This document shows positions 36,160-46,128 of a DNA stretch of 64,000 bases, piece by piece. Positions within the stretch are counted from its first letter, which is position 1, and each line of letters begins with the position of its first letter. A program made the translations under genes and the position numbers. This DNA comes from Tepidamorphaceae bacterium (GTDB lineage Bacteria > Pseudomonadota > Alphaproteobacteria > Rhizobiales > Tepidamorphaceae), in NCBI GenBank assembly GCA_028279445.1, contig JANQNT010000017.1, positions 17,317 to 81,316 of the forward strand, in the 5' to 3' direction. The notes beneath the pieces are model-generated. The model worked only from the letters and a program-made list of their open reading frames with translations. It ran no database searches and had not been told where the DNA came from.

Positions 36160-36361
36160 TTACGCAGTCACTGCGAAAAATTCAATCAAAAGTATATATA
36201 CAAGTATAATACAACTTATACGGGTTATGCGTACACAACTTCGGATCGCCGTTTGACACCCGAGCCACCTTTCCCCATCTTCCTGCGGCTCGGCATGACG
36301 GATTGTTGGCCGTCGCCACCCTGTCCAGCATTCAATCAAGACTGAAGCGATTGGTCCGCAG
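36160..36361 (+). promoter_or_regulatory. AT-rich leader with TATAAT upstream of topA
   Basis: A region far lower in GC than the rest of the window holds AAGTATATATACAAG and a perfect TATAAT at 36205-36210, rare in a GC-rich alphaproteobacterium. The -35 region is not clear (TTCAAT at 36181). It probably drives topA; such AT-rich promoters can respond to supercoiling, which is an inference. Confidence 0.45.
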
Positions 36362-38917
36362 ATGAACGTCGTCGTCGTTGAATCGCCCGCCAAGGCCAAG
36401 ACCATCAACAAGTATCTCGGCGGCGACTACCAGGTCTTTGCGTCCTACGGACACGTGCGCGACCTCCCCGCCAAGGACGGCTCCGTCGATCCCGACACCG
36501 ATTTTGCCATGAAGTGGACGGTCGATCCCAAGGCGCAGAAACGCCTCAACGAGATCGCCGCCGCCGCCAAGGATGCCGACAAGCTGATCCTCGCCACCGA
36601 CCCCGACCGCGAGGGCGAGGCGATCTCCTGGCACGTACTGGAAGTGCTGCGCAAGAAGGGGGCGCTGAAGCGCGCCGAGATCGAACGGGTCGTCTTCAAC
36701 GCCATCACCAAGCAGGCCGTGCTCGATGCGATGTCGCATCCCCGCCAGATCGACGATTCGCTGGTGGATGCCTATCTGGCGCGCCGCGCGCTCGACTATC
36801 TGGTCGGCTTCACGCTGTCGCCGGTGCTGTGGCGAAAGCTGCCGGGCGCGCGCTCGGCCGGACGGGTGCAGTCGGTCGCGTTGAAGCTTGTCTGCGACCG
36901 CGAAGCCGAGATCGAGGCATTCCGCAGCCAGGAGTACTGGTCGATCGTGGCCAAGCTCGCCGCGCCCGGCGGCGAAGCCTTCGATGCCCGCCTCACGGCC
37001 GTTGCCGGCGACAAGCTCGAGAAGCTGTCGATCGGCACCGGCGATGAGGCGGAGGCGATCCGCGCCGACCTCGACGGCGCGTCGTTCAGCGTCACGAGCG
37101 TCGAGAGCAAACCCGCCAAGCGCAATCCGTTCCCGCCCTTCACCACATCCACGCTGCAGCAGGAAGCCTCGCGCAAGCTGGGATTCTCCTCGGCGCGCAC
37201 CATGCAGACCGCGCAGAAGCTCTACGAGGGCGTCGCGCTCGACGGCGAGACGCAAGGGCTGATCACCTACATGCGCACCGACGGCGTGCAGATCGCGCCG
37301 GAAGCCATCTCGGCGACCCGCGACGTGATTTCCGGCCGCTACGGCGAGCGCTACCTGCCGAACGCCCCGCGCGTCTACAAGAGCAAGGCCAAGAACGCCC
37401 AGGAGGCGCACGAGGCGATCCGCCCCACCGAGCTCTCCCGCCTTCCCGAACACGTCCGGAACGTGCTCGAGCCGGACATGGCCAGGCTCTACGAACTGAT
37501 CTGGACGCGCACGGTGGCCAGTCAGATGGCGTCCGCCGAGATCGAACGCACCACCGCCGAGATCGCGGCACAAGGCACGCGCTCCTACGGCCTGCGCGCC
37601 ACCGGCTCGGTGATCCGCTTCGACGGCTTCCTCAAGCTCTATCAGGAAGGCCGCGACGATGCCGCCGACGACGATGAGGCCCGCCGCCTGCCGCCGCTCG
37701 CCGCCAGCGATGTGCCACACAAGCAGGCCATCGAGGCCAACCAGCATTTCACCGAGCCGCCGCCGCGCTACACGGAAGCCTCGCTGATCAAGCGCATGGA
37801 GGAACTCGGCATCGGCCGTCCCTCCACCTACACCGCGACGCTGCAGGTGCTGCGCGACCGTGACTATGTCGTCATCGACAAGAAGCGGCTGGTGCCCGAG
37901 GACAAGGGCCGGCTGGTCACCGCGTTCCTGGAGAGCTTCTTTCAGCGCTACGTGCAGTACGACTTCACCGCCGCCCTGGAGGAGCGCCTCGACCGCATCT
38001 CCGCCGGCGACATCGACTGGAAGACCGTTCTGCGCGAGTTCTGGCAGGAGTTTTCCGGCGTCGTCGAAGGTATCAGCGACCTGCGCGTCGCCCAGGTTCT
38101 CGATGCGCTCAACGATATCCTGCAGGAGCATCTGTTCCCGCCGAAGGAAGGCGGCAACGGCGAGGTGGCGCGCGCCTGCCCGTCCTGCGAGGACGGCCAG
38201 CTCAGCCTCAAGATCGGCAAGTTCGGCGCCTTCATCGGCTGCTCGAACTATCCCGAATGCCGCTACACCCGCCAGATCGGCGCCAGCGAGGATGACGCAC
38301 CCGCCGTGGGAGACGACGGCGTGCGCGAGCTCGGCAACGATCCCGACACCGGGCTGATGGTCACCGCGCGTGCCGGGCGCTTCGGTCCCTTCGTGCAGCT
38401 CGGCGAGCAGCAGGGCAAGGAGAAGCCCAAGCGCTCCAGCATCCCCAAGGACTTCGACGCAGCCGCGATCGACCTGGAAACCGCGCTGAAGCTGTTGTCG
38501 CTGCCCCGCGAGGTCGGCGCCGACCCGGAGAGCGGCGAGATGATCGTCGCCGGCATCGGCCGCTACGGACCCTTCGTCAATCGCGGCCGGACCTACGCCA
38601 ATCTGGAGACGACGGCCGATGTCTTTACCGTCGGCCTCAATCGCGCCGTCACGCTGCTGGCGGAGAAGCAGAACAAGGGTCCCGGTCGCGGCCGCGGCGC
38701 TGCGCCGCTGAAGACGCTCGGCGCGCACCCCGAACTTGGCGATATCGTGCTCAAGGACGGCCGCTACGGCCACTATGTCACCAACGGCAAGGTCAACGCG
38801 ACGATCCCGCGCGGCACCGATCCGCTCGGCGTCGATCTTGAGCAGGCAGCCGCCCTGATCAGCGCCAAGGCCGCGTCCGGCGGCGGCAAGAAGCGCACCC
38901 GCAAACGCGCAAGCTAG
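36362..38917 (+). CDS. topA: DNA topoisomerase I (type IA)
   Basis: This 851-residue enzyme relaxes negative supercoils. The Toprim domain starts VVVESPAKAKTINKYLGG, with ATDPDREGEAISWH acidic residues. The active-site Tyr is Tyr303 in GLITYMRTDG. After the core there is one Cys4 zinc finger (ACPSCEDGQLS...GCSNYPEC) and a tail of two or three topoisomerase C-terminal repeats of the form GRYGPFVNRG. The end is Lys/Arg-rich. It is followed by rnr with a 7-base spacer. Confidence 0.96.
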   Translation: MNVVVVESPAKAKTINKYLGGDYQVFASYGHVRDLPAKDGSVDPDTDFAMKWTVDPKAQKRLNEIAAAAKDADKLILATDPDREGEAISWHVLEVLRKKGALKRAEIERVVFNAITKQAVLDAMSHPRQIDDSLVDAYLARRALDYLVGFTLSPVLWRKLPGARSAGRVQSVALKLVCDREAEIEAFRSQEYWSIVAKLAAPGGEAFDARLTAVAGDKLEKLSIGTGDEAEAIRADLDGASFSVTSVESKPAKRNPFPPFTTSTLQQEASRKLGFSSARTMQTAQKLYEGVALDGETQGLITYMRTDGVQIAPEAISATRDVISGRYGERYLPNAPRVYKSKAKNAQEAHEAIRPTELSRLPEHVRNVLEPDMARLYELIWTRTVASQMASAEIERTTAEIAAQGTRSYGLRATGSVIRFDGFLKLYQEGRDDAADDDEARRLPPLAASDVPHKQAIEANQHFTEPPPRYTEASLIKRMEELGIGRPSTYTATLQVLRDRDYVVIDKKRLVPEDKGRLVTAFLESFFQRYVQYDFTAALEERLDRISAGDIDWKTVLREFWQEFSGVVEGISDLRVAQVLDALNDILQEHLFPPKEGGNGEVARACPSCEDGQLSLKIGKFGAFIGCSNYPECRYTRQIGASEDDAPAVGDDGVRELGNDPDTGLMVTARAGRFGPFVQLGEQQGKEKPKRSSIPKDFDAAAIDLETALKLLSLPREVGADPESGEMIVAGIGRYGPFVNRGRTYANLETTADVFTVGLNRAVTLLAEKQNKGPGRGRGAAPLKTLGAHPELGDIVLKDGRYGHYVTNGKVNATIPRGTDPLGVDLEQAAALISAKAASGGGKKRTRKRAS

Positions 38918-38924
38918 CGGCGCC

Positions 38925-41237
38925 ATGGCGCGCCGCACATCCCGCAAGGCCAAGCCCAAGCTGCCCTCGCGCGAGGAGGTGCTGGCTTTCGTCTCCGAAA
39001 ATCCCGACAAGGCCACCAAGCGCGACATCGCGCGCGCTTTCGGCATCAAGGGTGCCGCGCGCATCCCGCTGAAACGCATGCTCGCCGAGCTGATCGACGA
39101 AGGACTGATCACCCGCGACAAGGGCCGCCATCACACGCCGGGCACCCTGCCGCCTGTGCTGGTCGCCGACGTGACCGGGCGCGACGCCGACGGCGACATC
39201 ATCGCTTCGCCAAGCGAAGCGCATCTGAGCGGCGACGACACCCTGCCCCACATCATCGTCATGCCCGACCGCGGACCAAGGCCGCGCCCGGCGCCCGGCA
39301 TCGGCGACCGGGTGCTGCTGCGCATCAACGAGGAATCCCGCAACGCCGGCGCCGGCGAGCCGGCGATGGCCAAGGTCATCCGCATCCTCGACAAGCCGCG
39401 CACCCGCATTCTCGGTGTCTACCGGGAACTCGACGACGGTACCGGCCGCATCGAGCCGGTGGAGAAGAAAGCGCGCAAGGAATGGGCGGTGCTGCCAGCC
39501 AACGCGAAGGATGCGCGTGAAGGCGAACTGGTCGCCGTGGAACCATTGCGCTCGCGTTCGCTCGGCCTGCCGCAAGCCCGTGTCATCGAACGTATCGGTT
39601 CGATGCGCGACGAGCACGCGGTCAGCCTCATCGCCGTGCACACCCACGGCATTCCGCTGGAATTCCCCCGCGCCGTGGTCGCCGAGGCCGATGCCGCCAG
39701 GCCGGTTGCCGAACCGGGCAAGCTGGAAGACCTGCGCCGCCTGCCCTTCGTCACCATCGATCCGGCCGACGCCCGCGACCACGACGATGCCGTCTACGCG
39801 CAGCCCGACGACGATCCCGCCAATCCCGGCGGGCATGTCGTGTGGGTCGCCATCGCCGATGTGGCGCGTTACGTGACGCCCGGCTCCGACCTCGACCGCG
39901 AAGCGCGCGAACGCGGCAATTCGGTCTACTTCCCCAGCCGCGTCGTGCCGATGCTGCCGGAGCGGCTGTCGAACGACCTGTGCTCGCTGCGCGCGAACGA
40001 GGATCGGCCGACGCTTGCCGTGCGCATGGTGTTCGGCGCCGACGGGGTGAAGAGAGACCACCACTTCGCCCGCGCCATGATCCGCTCAGCCGCCGCCTTG
40101 CGCTACGAGACCGCACAGGCCGCCGTTGACGGGCGCAAACCGCCCAGGGACGACAAGACCGACGTATCACCGCTGGTCGACACGGTCCTGAAGCCGCTCT
40201 GGGCGGCCTGGCGGGCGATCCTCGCCGCGCAGGACAAGCGCGCGCCGCTCGACCTCGACCTGCCCGAGCGCAAGCTGGTGCTGGACAAGGCCGGCCGCGT
40301 CACCCGTGTCGTGGTGCCTGAACGGCTGGAGGCACATCGCCTGGTCGAGACCTTCATGATCGCCGCCAATGTCGCCGCGGCGGAAACGCTGGAGAAGGCC
40401 AGGCTGCCGCTGCTCTACCGCGTGCACGATGCGCCGTCGCCGGAAAAGCTCGACCGGCTGCGCGAGTTTCTGGCTTCCATCGAGATCAATCTGCCCAAGG
40501 CCGGCACGCTGCTGCCGCGCCATTTCAACCAGATCCTCGGCCGCGTCGCCGACACGCCGAACGCGCATCTGGTCAACGAGGTGATCCTGCGCAGCCAGGC
40601 GCAGGCCGAATACGCGCCGGAGAACTACGGCCATTTCGGCCTCAACCTGCGCCACTACGCGCACTTCACCTCGCCGATCCGCCGCTATGCCGACCTTGTG
40701 GTGCATCGGGCACTGATCGCGGCTGGCAAGCTCGGTGACGGCGGTCACGCGGAAGACCCTGCCCAGCTCGCGGAAACGGCGGCCCACATCTCCATGACCG
40801 AGCGCCGCGCCATGGCAGCCGAACGCGAGACGGTCGACCGGTTGATCACCCACTTCCTCGCCGACCGGGTCGGCGCACGCTTTCCCGGCAAGATCGCCGG
40901 CGTCACGCGGGTCGGTCTGTTCGTCAAGCTCGACGACACCGGCGCCGACGGTTTCGTGCCCGCCGGCAGCATCGATGGCACCTACTGGCGCTACGACGAG
41001 ACGGGCCAGCAACTCGTCAGCGATGCCTCCGGTGAGGCGTTTCGCCTCGGCGATACGGTTGACGTGCGCCTCGTGGAAGCCGTACCAGTCGCCGGCGCGC
41101 TGCGTTTCGAAATCCTGTCCGACGGCAAACGGCTTTCGGCGGCCGAACGCCGCGCTGTTCGCGCCAGATCGGAGGGGCGCGGCGCGCGCAGCCGCAAGGA
41201 CACCCGCCGGCGCGGCGCGATCCGCCGGCGCCGATAG
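38925..41237 (+). CDS. rnr: Ribonuclease R
   Basis: This 770-residue 3'-to-5' exoribonuclease degrades structured RNA. An N-terminal winged-helix-like region (FGIKGAARIPLKRMLAELIDEGLI) precedes cold-shock-like domains. The RNB catalytic motif is TIDPADARDHDDAVYA, with the HYAHFTSPIRRYADLVVHR signature further on and a C-terminal S1 domain (GKIAGVTRVGLFVKLDDTG). A basic tail ends the protein. It sits 7 bases after topA and is read in the same direction, so a shared transcript is likely. Confidence 0.95.
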   Translation: MARRTSRKAKPKLPSREEVLAFVSENPDKATKRDIARAFGIKGAARIPLKRMLAELIDEGLITRDKGRHHTPGTLPPVLVADVTGRDADGDIIASPSEAHLSGDDTLPHIIVMPDRGPRPRPAPGIGDRVLLRINEESRNAGAGEPAMAKVIRILDKPRTRILGVYRELDDGTGRIEPVEKKARKEWAVLPANAKDAREGELVAVEPLRSRSLGLPQARVIERIGSMRDEHAVSLIAVHTHGIPLEFPRAVVAEADAARPVAEPGKLEDLRRLPFVTIDPADARDHDDAVYAQPDDDPANPGGHVVWVAIADVARYVTPGSDLDREARERGNSVYFPSRVVPMLPERLSNDLCSLRANEDRPTLAVRMVFGADGVKRDHHFARAMIRSAAALRYETAQAAVDGRKPPRDDKTDVSPLVDTVLKPLWAAWRAILAAQDKRAPLDLDLPERKLVLDKAGRVTRVVVPERLEAHRLVETFMIAANVAAAETLEKARLPLLYRVHDAPSPEKLDRLREFLASIEINLPKAGTLLPRHFNQILGRVADTPNAHLVNEVILRSQAQAEYAPENYGHFGLNLRHYAHFTSPIRRYADLVVHRALIAAGKLGDGGHAEDPAQLAETAAHISMTERRAMAAERETVDRLITHFLADRVGARFPGKIAGVTRVGLFVKLDDTGADGFVPAGSIDGTYWRYDETGQQLVSDASGEAFRLGDTVDVRLVEAVPVAGALRFEILSDGKRLSAAERRAVRARSEGRGARSRKDTRRRGAIRRRR

Positions 41238-41269
41238 TGGAATTTCGCAGGAGCACGGAGACCGCTGCC

Positions 41270-41701
41270 ATGACGCTGAGCATGCGCTATGACGAAAGCC
41301 CCGCCCCACGCGACTGGCGTCAGGCGATCGGCCGCGGGCTGCGCCAGAAGTGCCCCAATTGCGGCACGGGCAAGATGTTCCGCGCCTTCCTGAAGGTCAC
41401 CGACACCTGCGACAACTGCGGCGAGGAACTGCACCACCACCAGGCCGACGACGCGCCGCCCTATTTCACCATCTTCATCGTCGGTCATATCGTTGTGCCA
41501 GCGGTGCTGGTGGTGGAAAAGCTCATCTACCCGCCCATGTGGGTGCATATGGCGATCTGGCTGCCGGTGACGCTGATCCTGGCGCTCGCTTTCCTGCCGC
41601 CGGTCAAGGCGGCGCTTGTCGGGTATCAGTGGGCGCTGCGCATGCACGGCTTCGAGTATGCCGGCCGGCCCTCCGGGACCAAAACAACGCCGGGGCAATG
41701 A
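41270..41701 (+). CDS. DUF983 membrane protein
   Basis: This is a 143-residue protein with an N-terminal rubredoxin-like Cys4 motif (CPNCGTG and CDNCGEE) and two transmembrane helices (about residues 60-100). DUF983 proteins are common in alphaproteobacteria and have no firm function. The ATG at 41270, after AGGAGCACGGAG, is preferred to an upstream in-frame codon. Its TGA overlaps the ATG of the NUDIX gene (ATGA). Confidence 0.88.
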   Translation: MTLSMRYDESPAPRDWRQAIGRGLRQKCPNCGTGKMFRAFLKVTDTCDNCGEELHHHQADDAPPYFTIFIVGHIVVPAVLVVEKLIYPPMWVHMAIWLPVTLILALAFLPPVKAALVGYQWALRMHGFEYAGRPSGTKTTPGQ

Positions 41702-42441
41702 GCGCGGCTGACTTCACCCGACGCCTCAACGAGACCAGACGCGAGCAGCGCTGGGCCAACCAGCGCCCGCGCGACGCCGCGACCGTCATTCTGCTCGACC
41801 GCAGCCAGGCCAGCCCCCGCGTCCTGATGGGCCGCCGCCACATGGGCCACGCCTTCATGCCGGGCAAGTTCGTCTTTCCAGGCGGACGCGTCGACCGCTG
41901 CGACGGTTCGGTGCCCGCCGCAACGGAGCCGGACCAGGCGATGATCGAGCGTCTGTCCATCGCCATGAAGGGAAAGCCCTCGCCACGGCGCGCCCGCGCG
42001 CTGGCCGCGGCGGCCGTGCGCGAGACCTTCGAGGAAACCGGTATCGCGCTCGGCCTGCCCGCCTCCGGCAACCGCTCACGCCACGCGGACTGGCGCGCCT
42101 TCTTCGATCTCGGCCTCGCGCCGGATCTCTCCGCGCTGACCTTCATCGCGCGCGCCATCACCCCGCCACGCCGGCCGCGCCGCTTCGACACCCGGTTCTT
42201 CGCCATCGACATGACCCGGCACGGCATCTCCACCGAGGCGGCCATGCGGCCAAGCGAGGAACTCGAGGAACTGGTCTGGGTGCCGATCGAGGAGGCTCGC
42301 ACCCTCGACATCCCAACCATCACGTCGGTGATCGTGGAGGAGCTGGAGAACCGGCTGGCCGACGACGACACCCTGGCGGCCACTGTGCCGCTGCCCTACT
42401 ACCACGTGGTACGCGGCCAGTTCATCCGCGAGACGCTCTGA
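41698..42441 (+). CDS. NUDIX hydrolase
   Basis: This is a 247-residue hydrolase. The core Nudix motif is visible as AAVRETFEETGIALG near residues 105-119, preceded by GKFVFPGGRVD. A long insert sits between these two parts, as in the larger Nudix enzymes that act on nucleotide-sugars or CoA derivatives. The substrate is not predictable. It is translationally coupled to DUF983. Confidence 0.88.
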   Translation: MSAADFTRRLNETRREQRWANQRPRDAATVILLDRSQASPRVLMGRRHMGHAFMPGKFVFPGGRVDRCDGSVPAATEPDQAMIERLSIAMKGKPSPRRARALAAAAVRETFEETGIALGLPASGNRSRHADWRAFFDLGLAPDLSALTFIARAITPPRRPRRFDTRFFAIDMTRHGISTEAAMRPSEELEELVWVPIEEARTLDIPTITSVIVEELENRLADDDTLAATVPLPYYHVVRGQFIRETL

Positions 42442-42508
42442 GCGCACGCATTTCCCGCTTGCCGCAAATGCAATTCTCGCGGCACACGATTGCCGCTACA
42501 AAGGCGTG

Positions 42509-43708
42509 ATGCGTAACGCATCCGACCAGCAGGGCGACACCGACCGCCAAGCACCCGTTGCCGCAGGCATCAACGCGCGCACCATTGCCGCCTCGATCTG
42601 CTGCATCTCGATTGCCGGCTTCTCGCTCAGCCTCTCCTTCCCGCTTCTGTCACTGGTGATGGAACAGCGCGGTGTCTCCGACACCGTGATCGGCCTCAAC
42701 ACCGCGACCGCCGGCCTTGCCGCCCTGGTCATCTCGCCGCTGACACCGATGCTCGTCGCCAGGATCGGCGTTACCCGGCTGCTGATCGCGGCCCTGGCGG
42801 TAACGGCGGTGACGCTGATGAGCTTCCCCTTCACCGGGACGCTGGCCTGGTTTCCGCTGCGCTTCGCCTATTCGGCCGCGGCGACGATGGTGTTCGTCGT
42901 CTCGGAGTTCTGGATCAATGCCTCCGCACCCGATCACCGGCGCGGCTTCGTCATGGGCATCTATGCAAGCGTACTGGCGGTCGGCTTCGCCGCAGGTCCC
43001 TTGCTGCTCGGCATCACCGGCTCGCAGGGCCTTGCGCCATTCGCCATCGGCGCGCTGGCATTCGTCGCCGCGATGCTGCCAGTGGCGCTGGCCCGAGGCG
43101 CAACACCCAGCGCCGCGGGTCACTCGAGCCATCGCTTCGTAGCGCTGCTCTGGGTCGCGCCGACCGCGACGCTCGCCGCCTTCGTGTTCGGCGCGGCGGA
43201 ACAGATCTGCTTTGCCTTCCTGGCGCTGTTCGGCTTGCGCAACGGCTTGAGCGAGGCGAATGCCACGCTGCTGCTGACCACGATGGCGCTCGGCGGGCTG
43301 TTCCTGCAGATTCCGCTCGGGCTGCTCGCCGACCGGGTCAACCGCACCGTGCTGCTGGCGGTACTTGGTATCGCCGGCGCCGTCGGCATGGCCGTGCTGC
43401 CGGCGGTGATCGCGACGCCGCAGATCGCCTACCCCCTGCTGCTGGTGTGGGGCGGGCTCGTCGCCGGCTTCTACACGGTCGGCCTGACGCAGCTCGGCGC
43501 GCGCTTCAAGGGCCGCGATCTGGCCTCCGCCAACGCCATGTTCGTCATGCTCTACGCCGCCGGCATGATGGCCGGCCCATTCGGCACCGGCATCGCCATG
43601 GAACGCTTCGGCAACGACGCCATGGCCTGGTGCCTTGCAACAATGTTCGCGCTCTACGCGCTCATCGCGCTCTGGCAGAAAGTCGCAGCCAAACAGCCGC
43701 ACCCTTGA
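42509..43708 (+). CDS. MFS transporter
   Basis: This 399-residue major facilitator has twelve hydrophobic helices. The N-terminus (SLSFPLLSLVMEQRGVSDTVIGLNTATAGLAALVISPL) and the second half (TMALGGLFLQIPLGLLADRVNRTVLLAVLGIAGAVGM) show the GxLaDR loop in the second repeat. It resembles the YfcJ/YcaD group of MFS exporters. Start codons GTG at 42506 and ATG at 42509 are adjacent; ATG is used. No substrate can be inferred. Confidence 0.88.
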   Translation: MRNASDQQGDTDRQAPVAAGINARTIAASICCISIAGFSLSLSFPLLSLVMEQRGVSDTVIGLNTATAGLAALVISPLTPMLVARIGVTRLLIAALAVTAVTLMSFPFTGTLAWFPLRFAYSAAATMVFVVSEFWINASAPDHRRGFVMGIYASVLAVGFAAGPLLLGITGSQGLAPFAIGALAFVAAMLPVALARGATPSAAGHSSHRFVALLWVAPTATLAAFVFGAAEQICFAFLALFGLRNGLSEANATLLLTTMALGGLFLQIPLGLLADRVNRTVLLAVLGIAGAVGMAVLPAVIATPQIAYPLLLVWGGLVAGFYTVGLTQLGARFKGRDLASANAMFVMLYAAGMMAGPFGTGIAMERFGNDAMAWCLATMFALYALIALWQKVAAKQPHP

Positions 43709-43852
43709 CTTTGCGCCTGCGCTCAAGCAGTTTCCGCGCCGCGTGCGCGCCGGTGTCGGTGCGCACCTCGTTTTCACATCCCGCCGGCGTGATCGATTCC
43801 GTCATCGATACGGAAAAATGCCCGGCGTGACATTGACTTGAAGAGCGCTGCC

Positions 43853-44020
43853 ATGGCCAAGGCGACCACCATCAAGATCCGGCTCGTGTCGAGCGCCGAC
43901 ACCGGCTATTTCTACGTCACCAAGAAGAACTCGCGCACCATGACCGAGAAGATGGTCAAGAAGAAGTACGACCCCGTGGCGCGCAAGCACGTGGAATTCC
44001 GCGAGTCGAAGATCAAGTAG
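43853..44020 (+). CDS. rpmG: 50S ribosomal protein L33
   Basis: This is a 55-residue L33: [20 protein letters not shown], then [18 protein letters not shown] and a basic tail. It lacks the CxxC zinc pairs, so it is the zinc-independent form typical of alphaproteobacteria. An intrinsic terminator follows 26 bases after its stop. Confidence 0.97.
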   Translation: MAKATTIKIRLVSSADTGYFYVTKKNSRTMTEKMVKKKYDPVARKHVEFRESKIK

Positions 44021-44045
44021 CCGACACCACCCGGACATCGCATCG

Positions 44046-44079
44046 AGCCGCCGCCGGCCGGGAGCCGCGGCGGCTTTTT
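44046..44079 (+). terminator. Intrinsic terminator after rpmG
   Basis: AGCCGCCGC (44046-44054) pairs with GCGGCGGCT (44067-44075) over a 12-nt loop. A T-run (TTTTT, 44075-44079) forms the end. Confidence 0.9.
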
Positions 44080-44182
44080 GATTCCCGGCTGGCACGCAGC
44101 CTCTGGCGGGCATCACCCCGCGGCGCTAATGTCCTCGGCAAGCCATGCGGCAGCGCGCTGCCGCTCACGAGGAGACGTCGCC

Positions 44183-45664
44183 ATGAACGTACCCGCCACC
44201 CCCACCGCCGACATCGCCATTCCCAACCAGGCCGTGATCGGCGCCGACAAGGTCGATGCCGCCTCCGGCAAGACCTTTTCCTGCATTTCGCCCATCGATG
44301 GCCGTGTGCTGGCCGAGGTCGCCGCCTGCGACAGCGAGGACGTCGATCGCGCCGTGACGGCGGCGCGCGCCGCCTTCGAGGCCGGCAAGTGGGCCAACGC
44401 CGCGCCGCGCAAGCGCAAGGCGATCCTGCTGAAGCTCGCCGACCTGATGGCTCAGCACGCCGACGAACTGGCGATGCTTGAGACGCTCGACGTCGGCAAG
44501 CCGATCAGGGAAAGCGGCGCGGTCGATATCGCCGGGTCGATTGCCTGCCTGCGCTGGTACGCAGAGGCCTGCGACAAGATTTACGATGAGTTGGCACCGA
44601 CAGGGTCGCGCGCGGTGGGCATGATCACCCGCGAGCCGATCGGCGTGGTCGGTGCCGTGGTGCCGTGGAACTTCCCACTGCTGATGGCTGCCTGGAAGTT
44701 CTCGCCGGCGCTGGCGGCGGGCAATTCGATCATCCTCAAGCCGGCCGAGCAATCGCCGCTGACCGCCCTGCGCATCGGCGAACTGGCGCTTGAGGCTGGC
44801 GTTCCCGAGGGCGTCTTCCAGGTGCTGCCGGGCCTCGGCGAGACCGCTGGCCAGGCCATCGGCCGGCACATGGATGTCGACATGGTCGCGTTCACCGGCT
44901 CCACCGAGGTCGGCAAGTTCTTTCTGCGCTACTCCGGCGAAAGCAACATGAAGCATGTCAGCCTGGAGTGCGGCGGCAAGAAGCCCAACATCGTCTTCGC
45001 CGACACGCCTGATCTGGACCAGGCCGCCAAGGAGGCGGCGCTGGGCATCTTCTACAATGCCGGTCAGGTGTGCACCGCAGCCTCGCGGCTGATGGTCGAG
45101 GAGACAATCCACGACGCGCTGCTGGAGAAGGTCGTCGAGATCGGCAAGACGATGCAGCCGGGCAATCCGCTCGACGAGAAGACGCGCCTGGGCCCGGTCG
45201 TCGACCAGACGCAGATGGAGCGTGTGCTGGAGTACATCGACATCGGCCAGTCGGAAGGCGCCACGCTGAGCCTAGGCGGCAAGCGCGCGCTCGCCGACAC
45301 CGGCGGCACCTATGTCGAGCCGACGGTGTTCGACAACGTCTCCAACGACATGCGCATCGCCCAGGAGGAGATCTTCGGCCCCGTGGTCTCGACGATTTCG
45401 TTCAAGGACGCCGAGGAAGCGCTGCGGATGGCCAACGATTCCATGTACGGGCTGGAGGCCTGTGTGTGGACCAGCGACATCAACAAGGCCCACAAGATGG
45501 CCCGCGCCATCAAATGCGGCACCGTCAACGTCAACTGTGTCGACGGCGGCGACATCACGGTGCCCTTCGGCGGCTACAAGCAGTCCGGCATCGGCCGCGA
45601 CAAGTCGCTGCACGCCTTCGACAAGTACTCCCAGCTCAAGACCACCTGGATCCAGTTGAGCTGA
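44183..45664 (+). CDS. Aldehyde dehydrogenase (PuuC/gamma-glutamyl-GABA aldehyde dehydrogenase-like)
   Basis: This is a 493-residue NAD(P)-dependent aldehyde dehydrogenase. The oxyanion Asn is in VVPWNFPLLM, the catalytic Glu is in SLECGGKKPNIVF and the catalytic Cys is in FYNAGQVCTAASRLMV, with the GSTEVGK nucleotide site. It most resembles PuuC or related omega-aldehyde enzymes (polyamine or gamma-aminobutyraldehyde oxidation), but the exact substrate is uncertain. ACGAGGAGAC precedes the ATG at 44183; the frame is open upstream into the rpmG terminator region. It is monocistronic. Confidence 0.85.
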   Translation: MNVPATPTADIAIPNQAVIGADKVDAASGKTFSCISPIDGRVLAEVAACDSEDVDRAVTAARAAFEAGKWANAAPRKRKAILLKLADLMAQHADELAMLETLDVGKPIRESGAVDIAGSIACLRWYAEACDKIYDELAPTGSRAVGMITREPIGVVGAVVPWNFPLLMAAWKFSPALAAGNSIILKPAEQSPLTALRIGELALEAGVPEGVFQVLPGLGETAGQAIGRHMDVDMVAFTGSTEVGKFFLRYSGESNMKHVSLECGGKKPNIVFADTPDLDQAAKEAALGIFYNAGQVCTAASRLMVEETIHDALLEKVVEIGKTMQPGNPLDEKTRLGPVVDQTQMERVLEYIDIGQSEGATLSLGGKRALADTGGTYVEPTVFDNVSNDMRIAQEEIFGPVVSTISFKDAEEALRMANDSMYGLEACVWTSDINKAHKMARAIKCGTVNVNCVDGGDITVPFGGYKQSGIGRDKSLHAFDKYSQLKTTWIQLS

Positions 45665-45697
45665 GAGTGGTTGCGGGGTTTATTCCCCTCACGGGCG

Positions 45698-46128
45698 AGT
45701 TCGCTCGGACAATGTCCGCGCTCACCGCCTGCGGGAACGCGGCCTGACCGGCCGGGCGCACGGTCGTGCGCCTGGGTGCCTCAAACTCAATCCGCGCAGG
45801 ATGATGCCGTGAACCCCGAAACACACGTCATGTGAGGTGGGAACCGGTTTTCAGTGGTCCATCCCGCTCACGCCAGTTCGCTGCGCGAACGGCTCCGCGA
45901 AGGCGGCCTGACCGGCCGGGCGTCCGGTCGGACGCCTGGGTGCCTCAAGCTCAGTCTGCGCAGGCTGATGCCGTGAGGCCCGAAAAGTGGGAACCGGTTT
46001 TCGGACAAGGCGAACGGCCGGCAAGAAAGAACCCGGCGAAGCCGGCAAGCGCGACTGCGCGCCGCCCGGAAGGGCGCCCCGCGGAGGCGGTGAGCGCAGA
46101 CATTGTCCGGGCGAACTGGCGTGAGCGA
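45698..46128. repeat. Repeat mosaic within an 800-bp gene-free region
   Basis: No gene is supported between 45665 and 46464. Copies A (45739-45852) and B (45903-46002) share GCGGCCTGACCGGCCGGGCG and GTGGGAACCGGTTTTC and most bases between. CCGAAAA (45980-45986) and TTTTCGG (45998-46004) form a palindrome. AGTTCGCTCGGACAATGTCC from 45698 recurs inverted near 46085-46119. 46039-46085 matches the copy at 21341. 46129-46464 shows nothing recognisable. The make-up is of Hyphomicrobiales-type intergenic repeats. Confidence 0.75.

Noticed and set aside
36121..36345. 74-codon forward frame in the topA leader
   Set aside because: Lies in the AT-rich promoter region, with Ser/Tyr/Thr-rich composition and no ribosome-binding site.
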